Numbered from the stretch's first letter, positions 25,784-35,050 are shown. The stretch is 64,000 nucleotides of DNA from CAUYXS01 sp965248495 (GCA_965248495.1 CBDFJL010000003.1:2480001-2544000), one strand, 5' to 3'. Program-made: numbers and translations. Notes: generated from the letters alone by a model not told the origin.

Positions 25784-26755
25784 CTACGACAGCGGCAGCT
25801 GTAGTCCCGGGGTGCGCATTGCCAGCGCATAGACTGAGGTCTGCGCCGTCGCGAACAGCGTGCGCAGGTCTTCGCCTCCGAACGCGCAATTGGCCGGCTG
25901 CTCCGGGAACTCGATTGTGCCCAATAGCTCGCCCCCATCGCTGAGGACCTGGATGCCCTGCTGAGTCGTCACAAACAGCCGCCCTTCGACGTCCAGTGCC
26001 ATGCCGTCCGCGATGGTCGCCTCGGGGTAGCCTTCCAGCAACATCGGGCGCCCGCCGTCGCCGGCCACGTAGGCGGCCTTCGGCACCGCCAGCTCGCCCC
26101 ACTCGGAGGCCCGTGCCATCATGCCAGGGGCGGCCAGCTCGATGGCCCAGACGTACCTGCCGAAGCTGTCGGCAACTAGCAGCGTGCCCTCGTCCGGAGT
26201 CAGCACGATGCCGTTGGGCTTGGTGACTCCGTCCCACACGCGCACCAACCCGTTTGGCGCCCTGTTGGGTTCCCCGTTTGGCGCCCTGTTGAGTTCCCCG
26301 TTTGGCGGCAGGTAGTAGACGGCCTCGGCGTCCTGCACCAGGCGTTGGCCCGCTGCGGGGAAGAACGGGTCGGTGAAGTAGATGCCACCTGAGCGGTCCA
26401 GCGCCAAGTCATTTGGCGCATTGAGCGGCGCGCCGTTGTAGTCGGCCACCACGGTGTCGACCGCCCGGGTATCGATGTCGACCACGCTGATGCGGTTGCC
26501 GGCGCCCTCGCAGACGAGCAGTCGGCCGTCGTGGGCCAAGGCCATGCCGTTGCCCCCACGGGTCTCGGACCGGAACACCTCGAAGCTTCCGTCAGCGCTC
26601 AGCCGGCGAGTGGTATCGGTCGGACCGTCCGAGAAATAGAGAGCGTCCTGGTTGTCCCAGGTCGGTCCCTCGGTGAAACCGAACCGCTCGCGCTGGTTGA
26701 GCAGGAGGGGCGCCGCTCCCGGTTGGACGAGGTCGCGTGCGTCGAGCGGCATCAT
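25784..26755 (-). CDS. SMP-30/gluconolactonase/LRE-family protein
   Basis: The product has 323 residues. The propeller metal-site motifs are present: FTEGPTWD near residue 27, LNAPNDLALDRSGGIYFTDPFF at about 111, TKPNGIVLTPDEGTLLVADS at about 179, and IADGMALDVEGRLFVTT at about 247. It is predicted to hydrolyse a sugar lactone. The gene starts 24 bases after the short-chain dehydrogenase, so the pair could oxidise a sugar to a lactone and open it (inference). A 24-bp tandem repeat at 26249-26308 adds an RAPNGEPN motif between two propeller strands. Confidence 0.87.
   Translation of the reverse strand: MMPLDARDLVQPGAAPLLLNQRERFGFTEGPTWDNQDALYFSDGPTDTTRRLSADGSFEVFRSETRGGNGMALAHDGRLLVCEGAGNRISVVDIDTRAVDTVVADYNGAPLNAPNDLALDRSGGIYFTDPFFPAAGQRLVQDAEAVYYLPPNGELNRAPNGEPNRAPNGLVRVWDGVTKPNGIVLTPDEGTLLVADSFGRYVWAIELAAPGMMARASEWGELAVPKAAYVAGDGGRPMLLEGYPEATIADGMALDVEGRLFVTTQQGIQVLSDGGELLGTIEFPEQPANCAFGGEDLRTLFATAQTSVYALAMRTPGLQLPLS
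26249..26308 (-). repeat. 24-bp in-frame tandem repeat within the gluconolactonase-like gene
   Basis: About two and a half units, each beginning CCCGTTTGGCGCCCTGTTG on the plus strand, lengthen a surface loop by eight residues per unit. Length is likely to vary between strains. Confidence 0.75.
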
Positions 26756-26779
26756 TTCGCCTCCTCAGTCCGCACCTGC

Positions 26780-27634
26780 TCAGAGCGGCGGGATCTCGGT
26801 CTCCGGGTGCTCTCGGAAGTAGTCCGCCATCCGGCCGGCCAGGTTCTCCTGGATCTGGATGGTCAGCCCGCCGTCGACCGTCAGGTCGTGGCCCGTGACG
26901 AAGGACGCCTCATCGGAGCAGAGAAAGACAACCGCGTTGGCTATGTCGTCGGGCACGCCCGTTCGCCGCAGCGGGTACTGCGCAGCGACGAACTCGAGGC
27001 CGGACGGGTTCTGGTCCCAGACGGAGGCCTGGATCTTTTCGGTGACGATGTGTCCGGGGTTGATGGCGTTGACGCGGATATTGTCCGGACCGTATTCGGT
27101 GGCGAGCTGACGAGTGATGCCGATGACGGCTGTCTTGCCCGTCTCGTAGATGAGCCAGCCGGGCGCATACGCCAGACCATGGACCGAGGCCATGTTGACG
27201 ATGCTGCCGCCACCGGCCTTGCGCATTTCCGGGACCGCGTACTTCGCGCCAAGGAAGATCGGCTTGACGAGGATGCCGATGCCGGCATCCCAGTCCTCCT
27301 CCGACGTGTCGATGGCATTCGCCCTCGTGGCCATGGTGCCGCTGGGGGTGGTCACCGCGAAGGCGTTGTTCACCAGTATGTCCAGCCGGCCCCAGGCTTC
27401 CGTGGCCCTCGCCACCATGGCGCGGATGGCCTCGTGGCTGCGTACGTCGGCGTGGATCGCCTCGGCGGTGCCGCCTGCCTCGGCGATACGCTCGACGTTG
27501 CGCGCGGCCGCATCGTCGTCGATGTCCGCCACCAAGACACGCGCGCCCTCGGCGGCGAGCTTTCGGCAACTGGCGCCACCGATTCCCCATGCGCCGCCGG
27601 TGACGATGGCGACCTTGCCTTCGAGCCTGCCCAT
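26780..27634 (-). CDS. Short-chain dehydrogenase/reductase (SDR)
   Basis: The product has 284 residues from the ATG at 27634, preceded by GGAGGAGC; the long upstream extension of the frame is not coding-like. The nucleotide site is TGGAWGIGG (about 12-20), NN in LDILVNNAF (about 90), and the catalytic set is Ser150, Tyr163 and Lys167 (IYETGK). The ending GHDLTVDGGLTI is classic. It is an NAD(P)-dependent alcohol or sugar oxidoreductase, first gene of a pair with the lactonase-like protein. Two palindromes at 27712-27776 may be its operators. Confidence 0.9.
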   Translation of the reverse strand: MGRLEGKVAIVTGGAWGIGGASCRKLAAEGARVLVADIDDDAAARNVERIAEAGGTAEAIHADVRSHEAIRAMVARATEAWGRLDILVNNAFAVTTPSGTMATRANAIDTSEEDWDAGIGILVKPIFLGAKYAVPEMRKAGGGSIVNMASVHGLAYAPGWLIYETGKTAVIGITRQLATEYGPDNIRVNAINPGHIVTEKIQASVWDQNPSGLEFVAAQYPLRRTGVPDDIANAVVFLCSDEASFVTGHDLTVDGGLTIQIQENLAGRMADYFREHPETEIPPL

Positions 27635-27711
27635 GATCTCTTGCTCCTCCGGCTCCGGCCGGCAGCGGGGCGATTCTAGGGCGCCACGGCGATGCGGGCA
27701 ATGCTCGGTTA

Positions 27712-27776
27712 CTACATGCGCGCATGTAGGGGAATGCGGGGAAACACCCATAGGGCACTGATTGACTACATAGTCA
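27712..27776 (-). promoter_or_regulatory. Two palindromes upstream of the SDR gene
   Basis: CTACATGCGCGCATGTAG (27712-27729) is a perfect 18-bp palindrome. TGACTA-CA-TAGTCA (27763-27776) is a second palindrome 33 bases further on. They look like operator sites for a dimeric regulator of the SDR-lactonase pair. No regulator gene is adjacent. Confidence 0.45.
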
Positions 27777-27869
27777 TAGCCTGGTACAACGTCCGCGTTC
27801 GAACTCCGGGCTTGGCACTGGTGGTGGGGCCAGGCGCCGGAACAACACCGCCACCTTCCGTTCGCGTGC

Positions 27870-27899
27870 GCCGCCTGGACAATCCTCCCCCCAGGCGGC
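27870..27899. terminator. GC-rich hairpin upstream of tRNA-Leu
   Basis: GCCGCCTGG pairs with CCAGGCGGC around a 12-base loop and is followed by GTTTCGCGTCTT. It could terminate a plus-strand transcript, but no gene is visible before it. The rest of 27635-27989 holds only the palindromes above and no coding frame I trust. Confidence 0.4.
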
Positions 27900-27989
27900 G
27901 TTTCGCGTCTTGCGGCCGGCGGCCTCCCTGGTGGCGGTGTCAGTGCCGGTGCCACCAGCCGGACGGATTCGGTAGGATAGTACCCGTGC

Positions 27990-28075
27990 GCCGAAGTGGC
28001 GGAATGGCAGACGCGACGGTCTCAAAAACCGTTGGGGGCGACCCCATGTCGGTTCGACTCCGACCTTCGGCACCA
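27990..28075 (+). tRNA. tRNA-Leu (CAA)
   Basis: The 86-nt class II tRNA has acceptor GCCGAAG/CTTCGGC, anticodon loop CTCAAAA, a long variable arm and encoded CCA. Confidence 0.96.
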
Positions 28076-28107
28076 CTCTTTGAGTAGGCAATGGCCTGCT
28101 AAAAGAG
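28076..28107 (+). terminator. Hairpin directly after tRNA-Leu
   Basis: A 14-bp stem with one mismatch (arms 28076-28089 and 28094-28107, loop AATG) starts right after the CCA end. No T-run follows, so it may be a processing signal rather than a strict terminator. Further on, TACCACTTA is repeated at 28160 and 28171. Confidence 0.5.
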
Positions 28108-28268
28108 CAACTCGCTCGGTCCACGCTGATGTCATCCCGCGTCAGCCGTGGCGGGTATTTACCACTTAAGTACCACTTATCCCCCAGGGAGCGCCATATT
28201 CTGGCCCAATCCTGGTTTACAACCGGCCGCGTTGGTACCCAACGGTAACCATCGTTACGGCTACGCTC

Positions 28269-28472
28269 GTGGCCGAGGCAGAACAGCTTCAGGTCACTCT
28301 GGCGCGGGCACAAGACGTCATCGACGACCGGTTGAAGGCCGCCCTCTGGTTCCTCGCGTTAGGGCCAAACGTGACCGCGCGTGAGATGCTTGAAGGCCCG
28401 CTCGGCGACCTGAAGAAGGGCGCAATGTCGGAACACATGCGGGCCTACCCGGTGTTGGTCGGGAGCTTTTGA
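28269..28472 (+). CDS. Small hypothetical protein
   Basis: The product has 67 residues from a GTG. It reads like an amphipathic helical protein (AEQLQVTLARAQDVIDDRLKAALWFL). It lies in the 470-base gap after tRNA-Leu, where integrated remnants are common. No ribosome site is clear and no family is recognised, so it may be a gene remnant. Confidence 0.3.
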   Translation: MAEAEQLQVTLARAQDVIDDRLKAALWFLALGPNVTAREMLEGPLGDLKKGAMSEHMRAYPVLVGSF

Positions 28473-28544
28473 GAGGTAGCCCTCGACATCGATGCGATAC
28501 GTTTCTCGGTTGCCCCTTATAGCCGACCGCGCGATGATCACACC

Positions 28545-30197
28545 ATGCGAGCCGTCTTGCGCTTACTGGTCCTCTTTGCGTTGGGTGCATTCTTACTGGT
28601 GGCATGTACTCAACCTTCCCCTATACCGTCTCCCACGCTCCCGTCAACGCCGACGCCCACGCCCAAACCGGCGCCAACACCCGTCCCCCCGCCCATAGCG
28701 TCCTTCTCCCTGGACGTTTCCAGTGGGAGCGCACCCTTCACTGTCCAGTTCAGCGATACCTCGGAAGGCGCCGTCACCTCCTGGCAATGGGACTTTGGCG
28801 ACGCCGCCTCCAGTGCAGAGCGGAACACGACCCACAAATACACGCAGGCGGGGTCTTTCACAGTGCGGCTGACGGTATCAGGGCCAGGCGGAACCGATGC
28901 TTCCACCTCTCTGGAGCCGATCAAGGTAAGTCCGGGACCCCTGGCCGAGGTGGTGGTAAGTCCCACCCACGCGATTGTGCAGGTCCGGGATACGACCCCC
29001 CTGGAAGTCATGGCCTTGGACCAATTTGGCAACGACATCACCGATGTTGTGTTCACCTGGAGCGCAGGAGGCCCCGCGGGCACCATTGATGAGACCGGGA
29101 TGTTCGCCGCAGGAACGCAGGCAGGAAGCTACGAAGGTCTTGTCAAGGTGACTGCCATCCAAGGGGAACAGGACCGTGAGGCCTCAATTGACGTGACCAT
29201 CACTCCAGGCCCTTTGTCCAGCGTTGCGGTAGAGCCCACCGCGGTCACCTTGGACATAGGTGGTACGCAGCCCTTCAGCTTTTCGGCTTACGATCAGTTT
29301 GGGAACGAGATCAAAGATGTGCTCAGCTCGTGGTGGGCGGAGCCCAACGTGGGCACGATCGATGCCAAGGGGGTTCTTACCACTGGAACGAAGGCCGGGG
29401 CGTTTCTAGGAGCCGTCCGAGTGCGGGCCGTTGAGGGGACGGCCATGGCTTCAGCGTCTGCCGACGTGTCTATCCTACTCGACCCCCTTGCTACCATCGA
29501 GGTCCAGGCCTCCTCCTTCGTCGTCGAAAAGTACACTGCTCGGCAGTTCGAAGCGGTCGGCTTCGATCAGTATGGGAACCAGATCCTTGGGCTCACATTC
29601 CTATGGGAAGCCACAGGCGGCGACATAGACGAAATGGGCATCTTCACTGCACGCCAGTCCGGCCGCCGCGAGGTCAGAGCCTCAGCGACGTTCAGGGACA
29701 GCCTAGCCACAGGATCAGCAACGGTCGAGATCCCCCTGAGGGTTTCCGTGGCCTCCACGGCGACTTTCTGGCATACGGCTGACGACGCCCCCACTCTACC
29801 AACAATCCTAGATCTGGGGGCTGCTGGATTTGCCCCGGGCGACCTGTTGGAGTTGACCTATGAGGTACCTCCACCAGGTTTTAGTTACGGTTGTGGCGGT
29901 CCTTTCGTGGACGCCGAAGGAACTCCTGTAATAGGTGTGTTCAGTGGATCCAGTACCCTGCTTCCCACAAGCGCCTTAGCCCGGGTTCCTGACGCCATCG
30001 ATGCTGGCCTTGACACAGTCTCAGGTCCAACATTTATTCGAAACGAGCCAACCGACATTCCAGAGGATTTCCCAATCTTCTCGCCTAGTGGCTTCACCAT
30101 TGAAGTTCCAGCGGGCGCTATCCACCTCTTCTTGGGGACGGCCGATTCTTTGTTTGGGGACAACTGCGGCTTGATAATCGTCACCATCCGAGCCTAA
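28545..30197 (+). CDS. Surface lipoprotein: PKD domain, three Ig-like repeats, lectin-like C-terminal domain
   Basis: The product has 550 residues. The lipobox LLVAC puts the lipid on Cys21. A Thr/Pro linker (about 25-50) leads to a PKD domain (about 51-128, with WQWDFGDAAS). Three Big/invasin-like units follow at about 131, 222 and 313, each with the motif DQFGN or DQYGN and a TIDxxGxxTxGT turn. Residues of about 408-550 resemble the PA-IL/LecA-type lectin fold: WHTADDAP at the start, GFAPGD, and PAGAIHLFLGTADSLFGDN near the end. It probably binds carbohydrate outside the cell. GC and codon use look lower than neighbours, which hints at transfer. Confidence 0.8.
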   Translation: MRAVLRLLVLFALGAFLLVACTQPSPIPSPTLPSTPTPTPKPAPTPVPPPIASFSLDVSSGSAPFTVQFSDTSEGAVTSWQWDFGDAASSAERNTTHKYTQAGSFTVRLTVSGPGGTDASTSLEPIKVSPGPLAEVVVSPTHAIVQVRDTTPLEVMALDQFGNDITDVVFTWSAGGPAGTIDETGMFAAGTQAGSYEGLVKVTAIQGEQDREASIDVTITPGPLSSVAVEPTAVTLDIGGTQPFSFSAYDQFGNEIKDVLSSWWAEPNVGTIDAKGVLTTGTKAGAFLGAVRVRAVEGTAMASASADVSILLDPLATIEVQASSFVVEKYTARQFEAVGFDQYGNQILGLTFLWEATGGDIDEMGIFTARQSGRREVRASATFRDSLATGSATVEIPLRVSVASTATFWHTADDAPTLPTILDLGAAGFAPGDLLELTYEVPPPGFSYGCGGPFVDAEGTPVIGVFSGSSTLLPTSALARVPDAIDAGLDTVSGPTFIRNEPTDIPEDFPIFSPSGFTIEVPAGAIHLFLGTADSLFGDNCGLIIVTIRA

Positions 30198-30361
30198 CGG
30201 GTATCTCTAGACCGCGGGAGCAGGTGTCTCCAACTCTACTGAGGGATATGGCGCTCTCGTGGCTGCGAGGACTGCCAGGGGCTGGCCCCGATGACCCACG
30301 CCCGCGGGACGCGAGGTCAAACCGGCCGGGTGCTGTTGGGGGCGACGCCCTCAGATCTCGG

Positions 30362-30426
30362 TTGACACGCACTAGGTGAGCTGATAAAAGAGGGAACGTT
30401 CGATTTTATGAACGAACGCTCGGTTT
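30362..30426 (+). promoter_or_regulatory. Promoter and autoregulatory operator of the TetR-MMPL pair
   Basis: TTGACA (30362-30367) and TAAAAG (30385-30390) are 17 bases apart. Over the expected start lie GAACGTTC (30394-30401, perfect palindrome) and the related GAACGAACGCTCGGTTT (30410-30426), the form of TetR-family operators. Confidence 0.6.
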
Positions 30427-30444
30427 ATTTACGTACGCAGTCCC

Positions 30445-31074
30445 GTGCCGAAAGTCACCGAAGAGCATATCGAGGCTCGCCGCCGCCAGATCCTGGAGGC
30501 GGCCTTCCGCTGTTTCGCCCGCAAGGGCTTTCATCCCGCCACGATGCACGACATCTGCACCGAGGCCGAGCTGAGCCCCGGCGCGGTCTACCACTATTTC
30601 AGCAGCAAAGAGGACATCATCCTCGCCTCGTGCAACGAGAGCCAGGACCGCGACCTGCTGGCGTCCCTGACCGCTCAAGCGGACACTCCCACCGCCGAGC
30701 TGCTGGCTCGCATGTCGGACGCCTTCCTTCTGCCGTTGGGTGCACCAGAAGCGTTGCCGATGGTCCGAGCCTCCGTGCAGATGTGGGCCGAGATGGCCGT
30801 CAACGATCGGGTGCGGGCCGGCGCCCAGGAGGCTGTCGAGCAGGTCGCCGAAGGTCTCCGGCAGGTCGTTGCCCAGGGTCAGGCCCGGGGCGACCTCGAC
30901 AGCCGTCTGGACCCACTCGCCGTGGCCCACGTCCTCATGGCCGTCTACGAGGGCCTGTTCATCCGGCTCGCATCCACGGGGACGGACGTCGCCCAGTTCA
31001 ATGACGTAGTCAAAGCCCTGCTGACCGGCTCCTTCTGGACCGGGCGCAAGGCAGCAAAGGTCAGGACTTCTTAG
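30445..31074 (+). CDS. TetR/AcrR-family transcriptional repressor
   Basis: The product has 209 residues. The N-terminal helix-turn-helix is classic: RRRQILEAAFRCFARKGFHPATMHDICTEAELSPGAVYHYFSSKEDII (about 12-60). The remainder is the helical ligand-binding domain. It starts with GTG and lies 53 bases ahead of an MMPL transporter, so it most likely controls that transporter and itself through the palindromes upstream. The inducer is unknown. Confidence 0.92.
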   Translation: MPKVTEEHIEARRRQILEAAFRCFARKGFHPATMHDICTEAELSPGAVYHYFSSKEDIILASCNESQDRDLLASLTAQADTPTAELLARMSDAFLLPLGAPEALPMVRASVQMWAEMAVNDRVRAGAQEAVEQVAEGLRQVVAQGQARGDLDSRLDPLAVAHVLMAVYEGLFIRLASTGTDVAQFNDVVKALLTGSFWTGRKAAKVRTS

Positions 31075-31127
31075 TCGATCGGGGCCTCGCCCCGACGCAT
31101 GATCGACGCGTACTAGGGGGAAACGTA

Positions 31128-32846
31128 ATGCAGGCAACTTCCGGACACTGGCTATCCACGCGGCGACTGGCGCACGCGTCGGCAACCCACCCCTGGCGGG
31201 CCGTCGGCGTGTGGGTCGCGCTCCTTGTCGTCGCCATCGTACTCATCGGCACGCTGCTCGAGAGTGCGCTGACCACCGAGTTCGACTTCACCAACAACCC
31301 CGACTCCAAGCGGGGCGACACGCTGCTCGAGGAGCGGCTTCGGGGGCCCCGTGCTCTCACGGAGATCATCCTGGTCCGTTCCGAGACGCTCACCGTGGAC
31401 TCGGCGGCGTTCCAGGAGAAGGTCAACGAGGTCTTCGGCCGCGTAGACGACCTCGGCCCCGGCATAACGCAGGGAGGCACCAACTTCTACCTATCGGGTG
31501 ACCCTTCCCTGGTCTCGGAGGACGGACGCACCACCATCCTGCCGTTCACCATGACGGGCGAGTTTATCGATGCGACCGAGAACGTCGAAGGCGTGTTTGA
31601 CATCGTGACGGAGCTTGACGGCTCTGACGGCTTCGAGGTCCTTATCGTCGGCGAGGCCAGCGCCGCCTTCGAGTCAAACCAGCTCGCGGCGGATGACATC
31701 AGCCAGGGCGAGAGCCGCGGTGTGCCGGTGGCGATGATCATCCTGCTGGTGCTGTTCGGCGCCGTCATCGCGGCCCTGCTGCCGCTGTTCCTCGCCATCG
31801 TTGCCATTGTGATCGCCACGGGCGCTGTTGCAGTGATCGGGCAGGTCTTCCAGCTCATCTTTTTCGTCGAGCTGATGATCGTCATGATCGGCCTGGCCGT
31901 CGGCATCGACTACTCGTTGCTGGTTGTCTCCCGGTACCGGGAGGAGCTGGGAAAGGGACACGACAAGATTGAGGCGCTGACGCGAACCGGCGCCACTGCA
32001 AGCCGGACCGTGTTCTTCTCCGGCCTGACCGTGGTCATCGCCCTGTCAGGAATGTTGATCGTCCCGAGCACGGTATTCCAGGGCCTGGGCACCGGCGCTA
32101 TCCTCGTGGTCATCGCGGCCGTGGCGGCAGCCCTGACCCTGCTTCCCGCAGTCCTCAGTCTGCTGGGACACCGCATCGGCTGGCTACGGGTCCCGTTTAT
32201 CGGACGTCGTACGGCCGACCACAGCGCGAGTGACGGAGGCGGGTTCTGGGGTCGGGTCACGCGGGTGGTCATGGCGCACCCAGTCCTCAGCATTCTCGCC
32301 GCCGGCGGGTTGATGGTCGCAGCCGCCGTCCCCGCCTTTGATCTGTCTACCGGATTCAACGGCGTGGATACGCTCCCGGAGAGCTCAGAGGTGCGTGCAG
32401 GCTTCCTGCTGCTGGAGCAGGAGTTTGCCTTCGGTGTCGCCTCACCCACCGAGGTCGTCGTCGACGGTGATGCGGACTCGCCTGCCGTGCAGGCCGCCAT
32501 CGAGCGCCTGAGCGTTCTCACGCGCGGCGATCCAGCCTTCGTCGGTGAGGCGACCGTCCAGATAAACGACGCCCGGGATCTAACTCTGGTCAGCCAGGCG
32601 GTCGCCGGCGAGCCCTCCGGCGAGCAGGCGACGGCCGCCGTCATTCGCCTGCGTGACGACTACATACCAGACGCCTTTGCTGGCTCGGGTGCCGACGTGT
32701 TCGTCACCGGCCTGACCGCCTTCAACCAGGACTTCTTCGACCAGGTGAGCACCTACACCCATCAAGTCCATCATCCTCAACATGCTCTCGGTGGGGGCCG
32801 CCTACGGCCTCATGGTGTTGGTCTTCCAGAAGGGCTTCATGGCTGA
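31128..32846 (+). pseudogene. MMPL-family RND transporter, N-terminal part before a disruption
   Basis: An ATG preceded by GGGGGAAA opens a protein with the MMPL layout: an N-terminal helix, a periplasmic domain (about 45-190), a five-helix bundle with GLAVGIDYSLLVVSRYREEL (about 260), and a second periplasmic domain from about 400. At about 32765 the frame departs after FFDQVSTYT; the tail to 32846 is out of frame. MMPL proteins export lipids or drugs using the proton gradient. The sequence between this point and the start of 32782-33285 lacks a helix that family members have here, so bases have been lost as well as the frame. Confidence 0.85.
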
Positions 32847-33285
32847 CGCGCTCGGGTTCCAGCAATCCGAGATCATCGACGCGTGGATTCCGCTCTTCCT
32901 CTTCTCGGTCCTGTTCGGCCTCTCCATGGACTACCACGTGTTTCTGTTGAGCAGGATTCGGGAGCGGTATAACCAGACCCAGAACAACGCGGAGTCGGTC
33001 GCCTATGGACTGCGTGCGACTGCGGGGCTCATCACCGGGGCCGCGCTGATCATGGTGGCCGTGTTCAGTGGCTTCGCCACAGGCGACCTGGTCTCGAACC
33101 AGCAGGTAGGGTTCGGCCTGTCGATCGCCATCTTCCTGGACGCGACCATCGTGCGCTCGGTCCTGGTGCCCGCCAGCATGCGATTGCTGGGCCGTGCCAA
33201 TTGGTACTTCCCGGCGGCGCTGAACTGGGTGTCGCGCATCGGCATCGAAGGGAGCGGGGAGCCGGAGGCGGCGCCCGCCGGCTAG
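32782..33285 (+). pseudogene. MMPL-family RND transporter, C-terminal part
   Basis: The frame TPIKSIILNMLSVGAAYG begins about 32756; the first ATG is at 32782. The part holds the last four helices with LFGLSMDYHVFLLSRIRE, the counterpart of the GxDYS motif in the N-terminal half, and ends normally. Together with 31128-32846 it would make one transporter of about 720 residues. The missing piece is roughly the seventh helix, about 25 residues, and the loss is not a multiple of three. Confidence 0.85.
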
Positions 33286-33300
33286 GCCGGATGCGAGACC

Positions 33301-34935
33301 CTATGCGCGCGGCGAGTGTTCGCCGAATACGTCGCGGAGAACGTCGCTGATCTCGCCGAGTGTCGCGTAGGCCTCCACGCACTCCAACATCGCCGGCATG
33401 ACGTTCGCGCCCGATGTTCGCGCCGCCTCGCTCAGCCGGCGAAGCGTCGCGTCGGCGGCCCGCCCGTCGCGCTCGGCGCGCACACGTCGGACTCGGTCGG
33501 CCTGCGCCTGCCCCCGGCTGGCGTCGAGGCGCAGCGCGGCCGGTGCGGGACCATCGGCCGTCTCGTAGGCATTGACTCCCACGACGACGCGCTCACCGGC
33601 CTCGACGAGCTTCTGGTGCCGGTAGGCCGACTCCAATATCTCGGCCTGCTGGTAGCCTGCGGCGATGGCTTTCGCGGCGCCGCCCAAGGCGTCGATGCGC
33701 CGGAGGTGGTCGTTGGCGAGGCGCTCCAGCTCGTCGGTCAGGTGCTCGACGAAGTAGGAGCCGGCGAGGGGGTCCACCGAGTCGGCGACGCCGGACTCGT
33801 GAGCCAGCACCTGCTGGGTGCGCAGTGCCAGGGTGGCCGACTGCTCGGTCGGCAGGCCGAGCGCCTCGTCGCTGGCGTTCACGTGCAACGACTGCGTGCC
33901 GCCCAGGATGCCGGCCAGCGCTTGGATCGTCGTGCGCACCGCATTCACCTCCGGCTGCTGGGCGGTCAGCGTCACCCCGGCCGTCTGTGTGTGGAACCGC
34001 ATCATCCACGAACGCGGGTCCGTGGCGCCGAATCGCTCTCGCATGGTCCGTGCCCACATCCGCCGGGCGGCGCGGAACTTCGCCGCCTCCTCGAACAGAT
34101 TGTTGTGCGCGGCGAAGAAGAAGGAGATGCGTGGCGCGAAGGTGTCGACGTCCAGGCCCGCGGCGATGGCCGATTCCACGTAGGCCACGCCGTTGGCGAG
34201 GGTGAACGCGAGCTCCTGGACAGCGGTCGCTCCGGCCTCCCGCATGTGGTACCCGCTGATGCTGATGGTGTTCCACTGGGGTACTTCGGTGGCGCAGTAG
34301 CCGAGCAGGTCGGTCGTGAGCCGCAGCGACGCTTCCGGTGGGTAGATGTAGGTCCCCCGCGCCACGTACTCCTTCAGCACGTCGTTCTGCGTCGTCCCGC
34401 CGAGCCGGTCGAACGGCACGCCCCGCTTTCGTGCGACCGCGAGGTAGAAGGCCAGGAGGATGGGCGCCGTCGCATTGATGGTCATGGACGTCGTGACCTG
34501 GTCCAGCGGGATCCCTTTCAAGAGGTCATCCATGTCATCCAGGCTGCAAATGGGCACGCCGACCCGGCCAACCTCGGCGATGGCCATCTCGTGGTCGGCG
34601 TCGTACCCCGTCTGTGTCGGCAGGTCGAAGGCCACGGACAGACCGGTCTGCCCCTGCGAGAGCAGGTAGCGGAAGCGCGCGTTGGTCTCCTCGGGCGTGG
34701 AGTAGCCGGCGTACTGGCGCATGGTCCATAGGCGGGTGCGGTACATGGTGGGCTGAATGCCCCGCGTGTATGGGTACTCCCCCGGGTAGCCAGTGTCGCG
34801 GCCCGGCGTAGGCCCGTAGAGCGGCGCCACGTCGAGCCCTGACTCGGTGGTGAAGGGTTGGCGCCGCTCGGGGTAGCTTGCGGCGGCCGGCGCGTAGGTC
34901 TCCTCTCGCCACCGCTGCAACGACTCGTCAGGCAT
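33301..34935 (-). CDS. Acyl-CoA mutase large subunit (methylmalonyl-CoA mutase family), without B12 domain
   Basis: The product has 544 residues from the ATG at 34935. It has the substrate-binding barrel motifs YPYTRGIQPTMYRTRLWTMRQYAGY (about 60), GLSVAFDLPTQTGYDAD (about 100), TTQNDVLKEYVARGTYIYPP (about 185), and ISISGYHMREAGATAVQEL (about 225). The cobalamin-binding domain found at the C-terminus of one-chain mutases is absent, so a small separate B12 subunit should exist elsewhere. The enzyme interconverts methylmalonyl- and succinyl-CoA or a related branched pair such as isobutyryl-CoA; the sequence alone does not settle which. Confidence 0.88.
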   Translation of the reverse strand: MPDESLQRWREETYAPAAASYPERRQPFTTESGLDVAPLYGPTPGRDTGYPGEYPYTRGIQPTMYRTRLWTMRQYAGYSTPEETNARFRYLLSQGQTGLSVAFDLPTQTGYDADHEMAIAEVGRVGVPICSLDDMDDLLKGIPLDQVTTSMTINATAPILLAFYLAVARKRGVPFDRLGGTTQNDVLKEYVARGTYIYPPEASLRLTTDLLGYCATEVPQWNTISISGYHMREAGATAVQELAFTLANGVAYVESAIAAGLDVDTFAPRISFFFAAHNNLFEEAAKFRAARRMWARTMRERFGATDPRSWMMRFHTQTAGVTLTAQQPEVNAVRTTIQALAGILGGTQSLHVNASDEALGLPTEQSATLALRTQQVLAHESGVADSVDPLAGSYFVEHLTDELERLANDHLRRIDALGGAAKAIAAGYQQAEILESAYRHQKLVEAGERVVVGVNAYETADGPAPAALRLDASRGQAQADRVRRVRAERDGRAADATLRRLSEAARTSGANVMPAMLECVEAYATLGEISDVLRDVFGEHSPRA

Positions 34936-35041
34936 GGTGCTCTCCGCTCCTGGGCTCGTGTCTGAGTCTACCCCTGGCCCGAGGGTCGCGACAGGGCCCC
35001 CGACAGGGGCTGCGCCAGGCGGTGGTGAGCCTGCGGGCCGA

Positions 35042-35050
35042 TGGTATACT
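35042..35050 (+). promoter_or_regulatory. Extended -10 promoter for the 35066 gene
   Basis: TGG-TATACT is an extended -10 element (TGn plus five of six consensus bases). Transcription would begin about ten bases before the ATG at 35066, giving a very short leader. Confidence 0.45.

Noticed and set aside
27750..27830. tRNA-like segment with GTTCGAACTCC
   Set aside because: The T-arm stem does not pair fully and no acceptor or anticodon stem can be built around it; at most a tRNA relic.
26780..27955. 391-residue version of the SDR protein
   Set aside because: The first 107 codons are low-complexity and lack conservation; the ATG at 27634 with GGAGGAGC upstream fits the family start.
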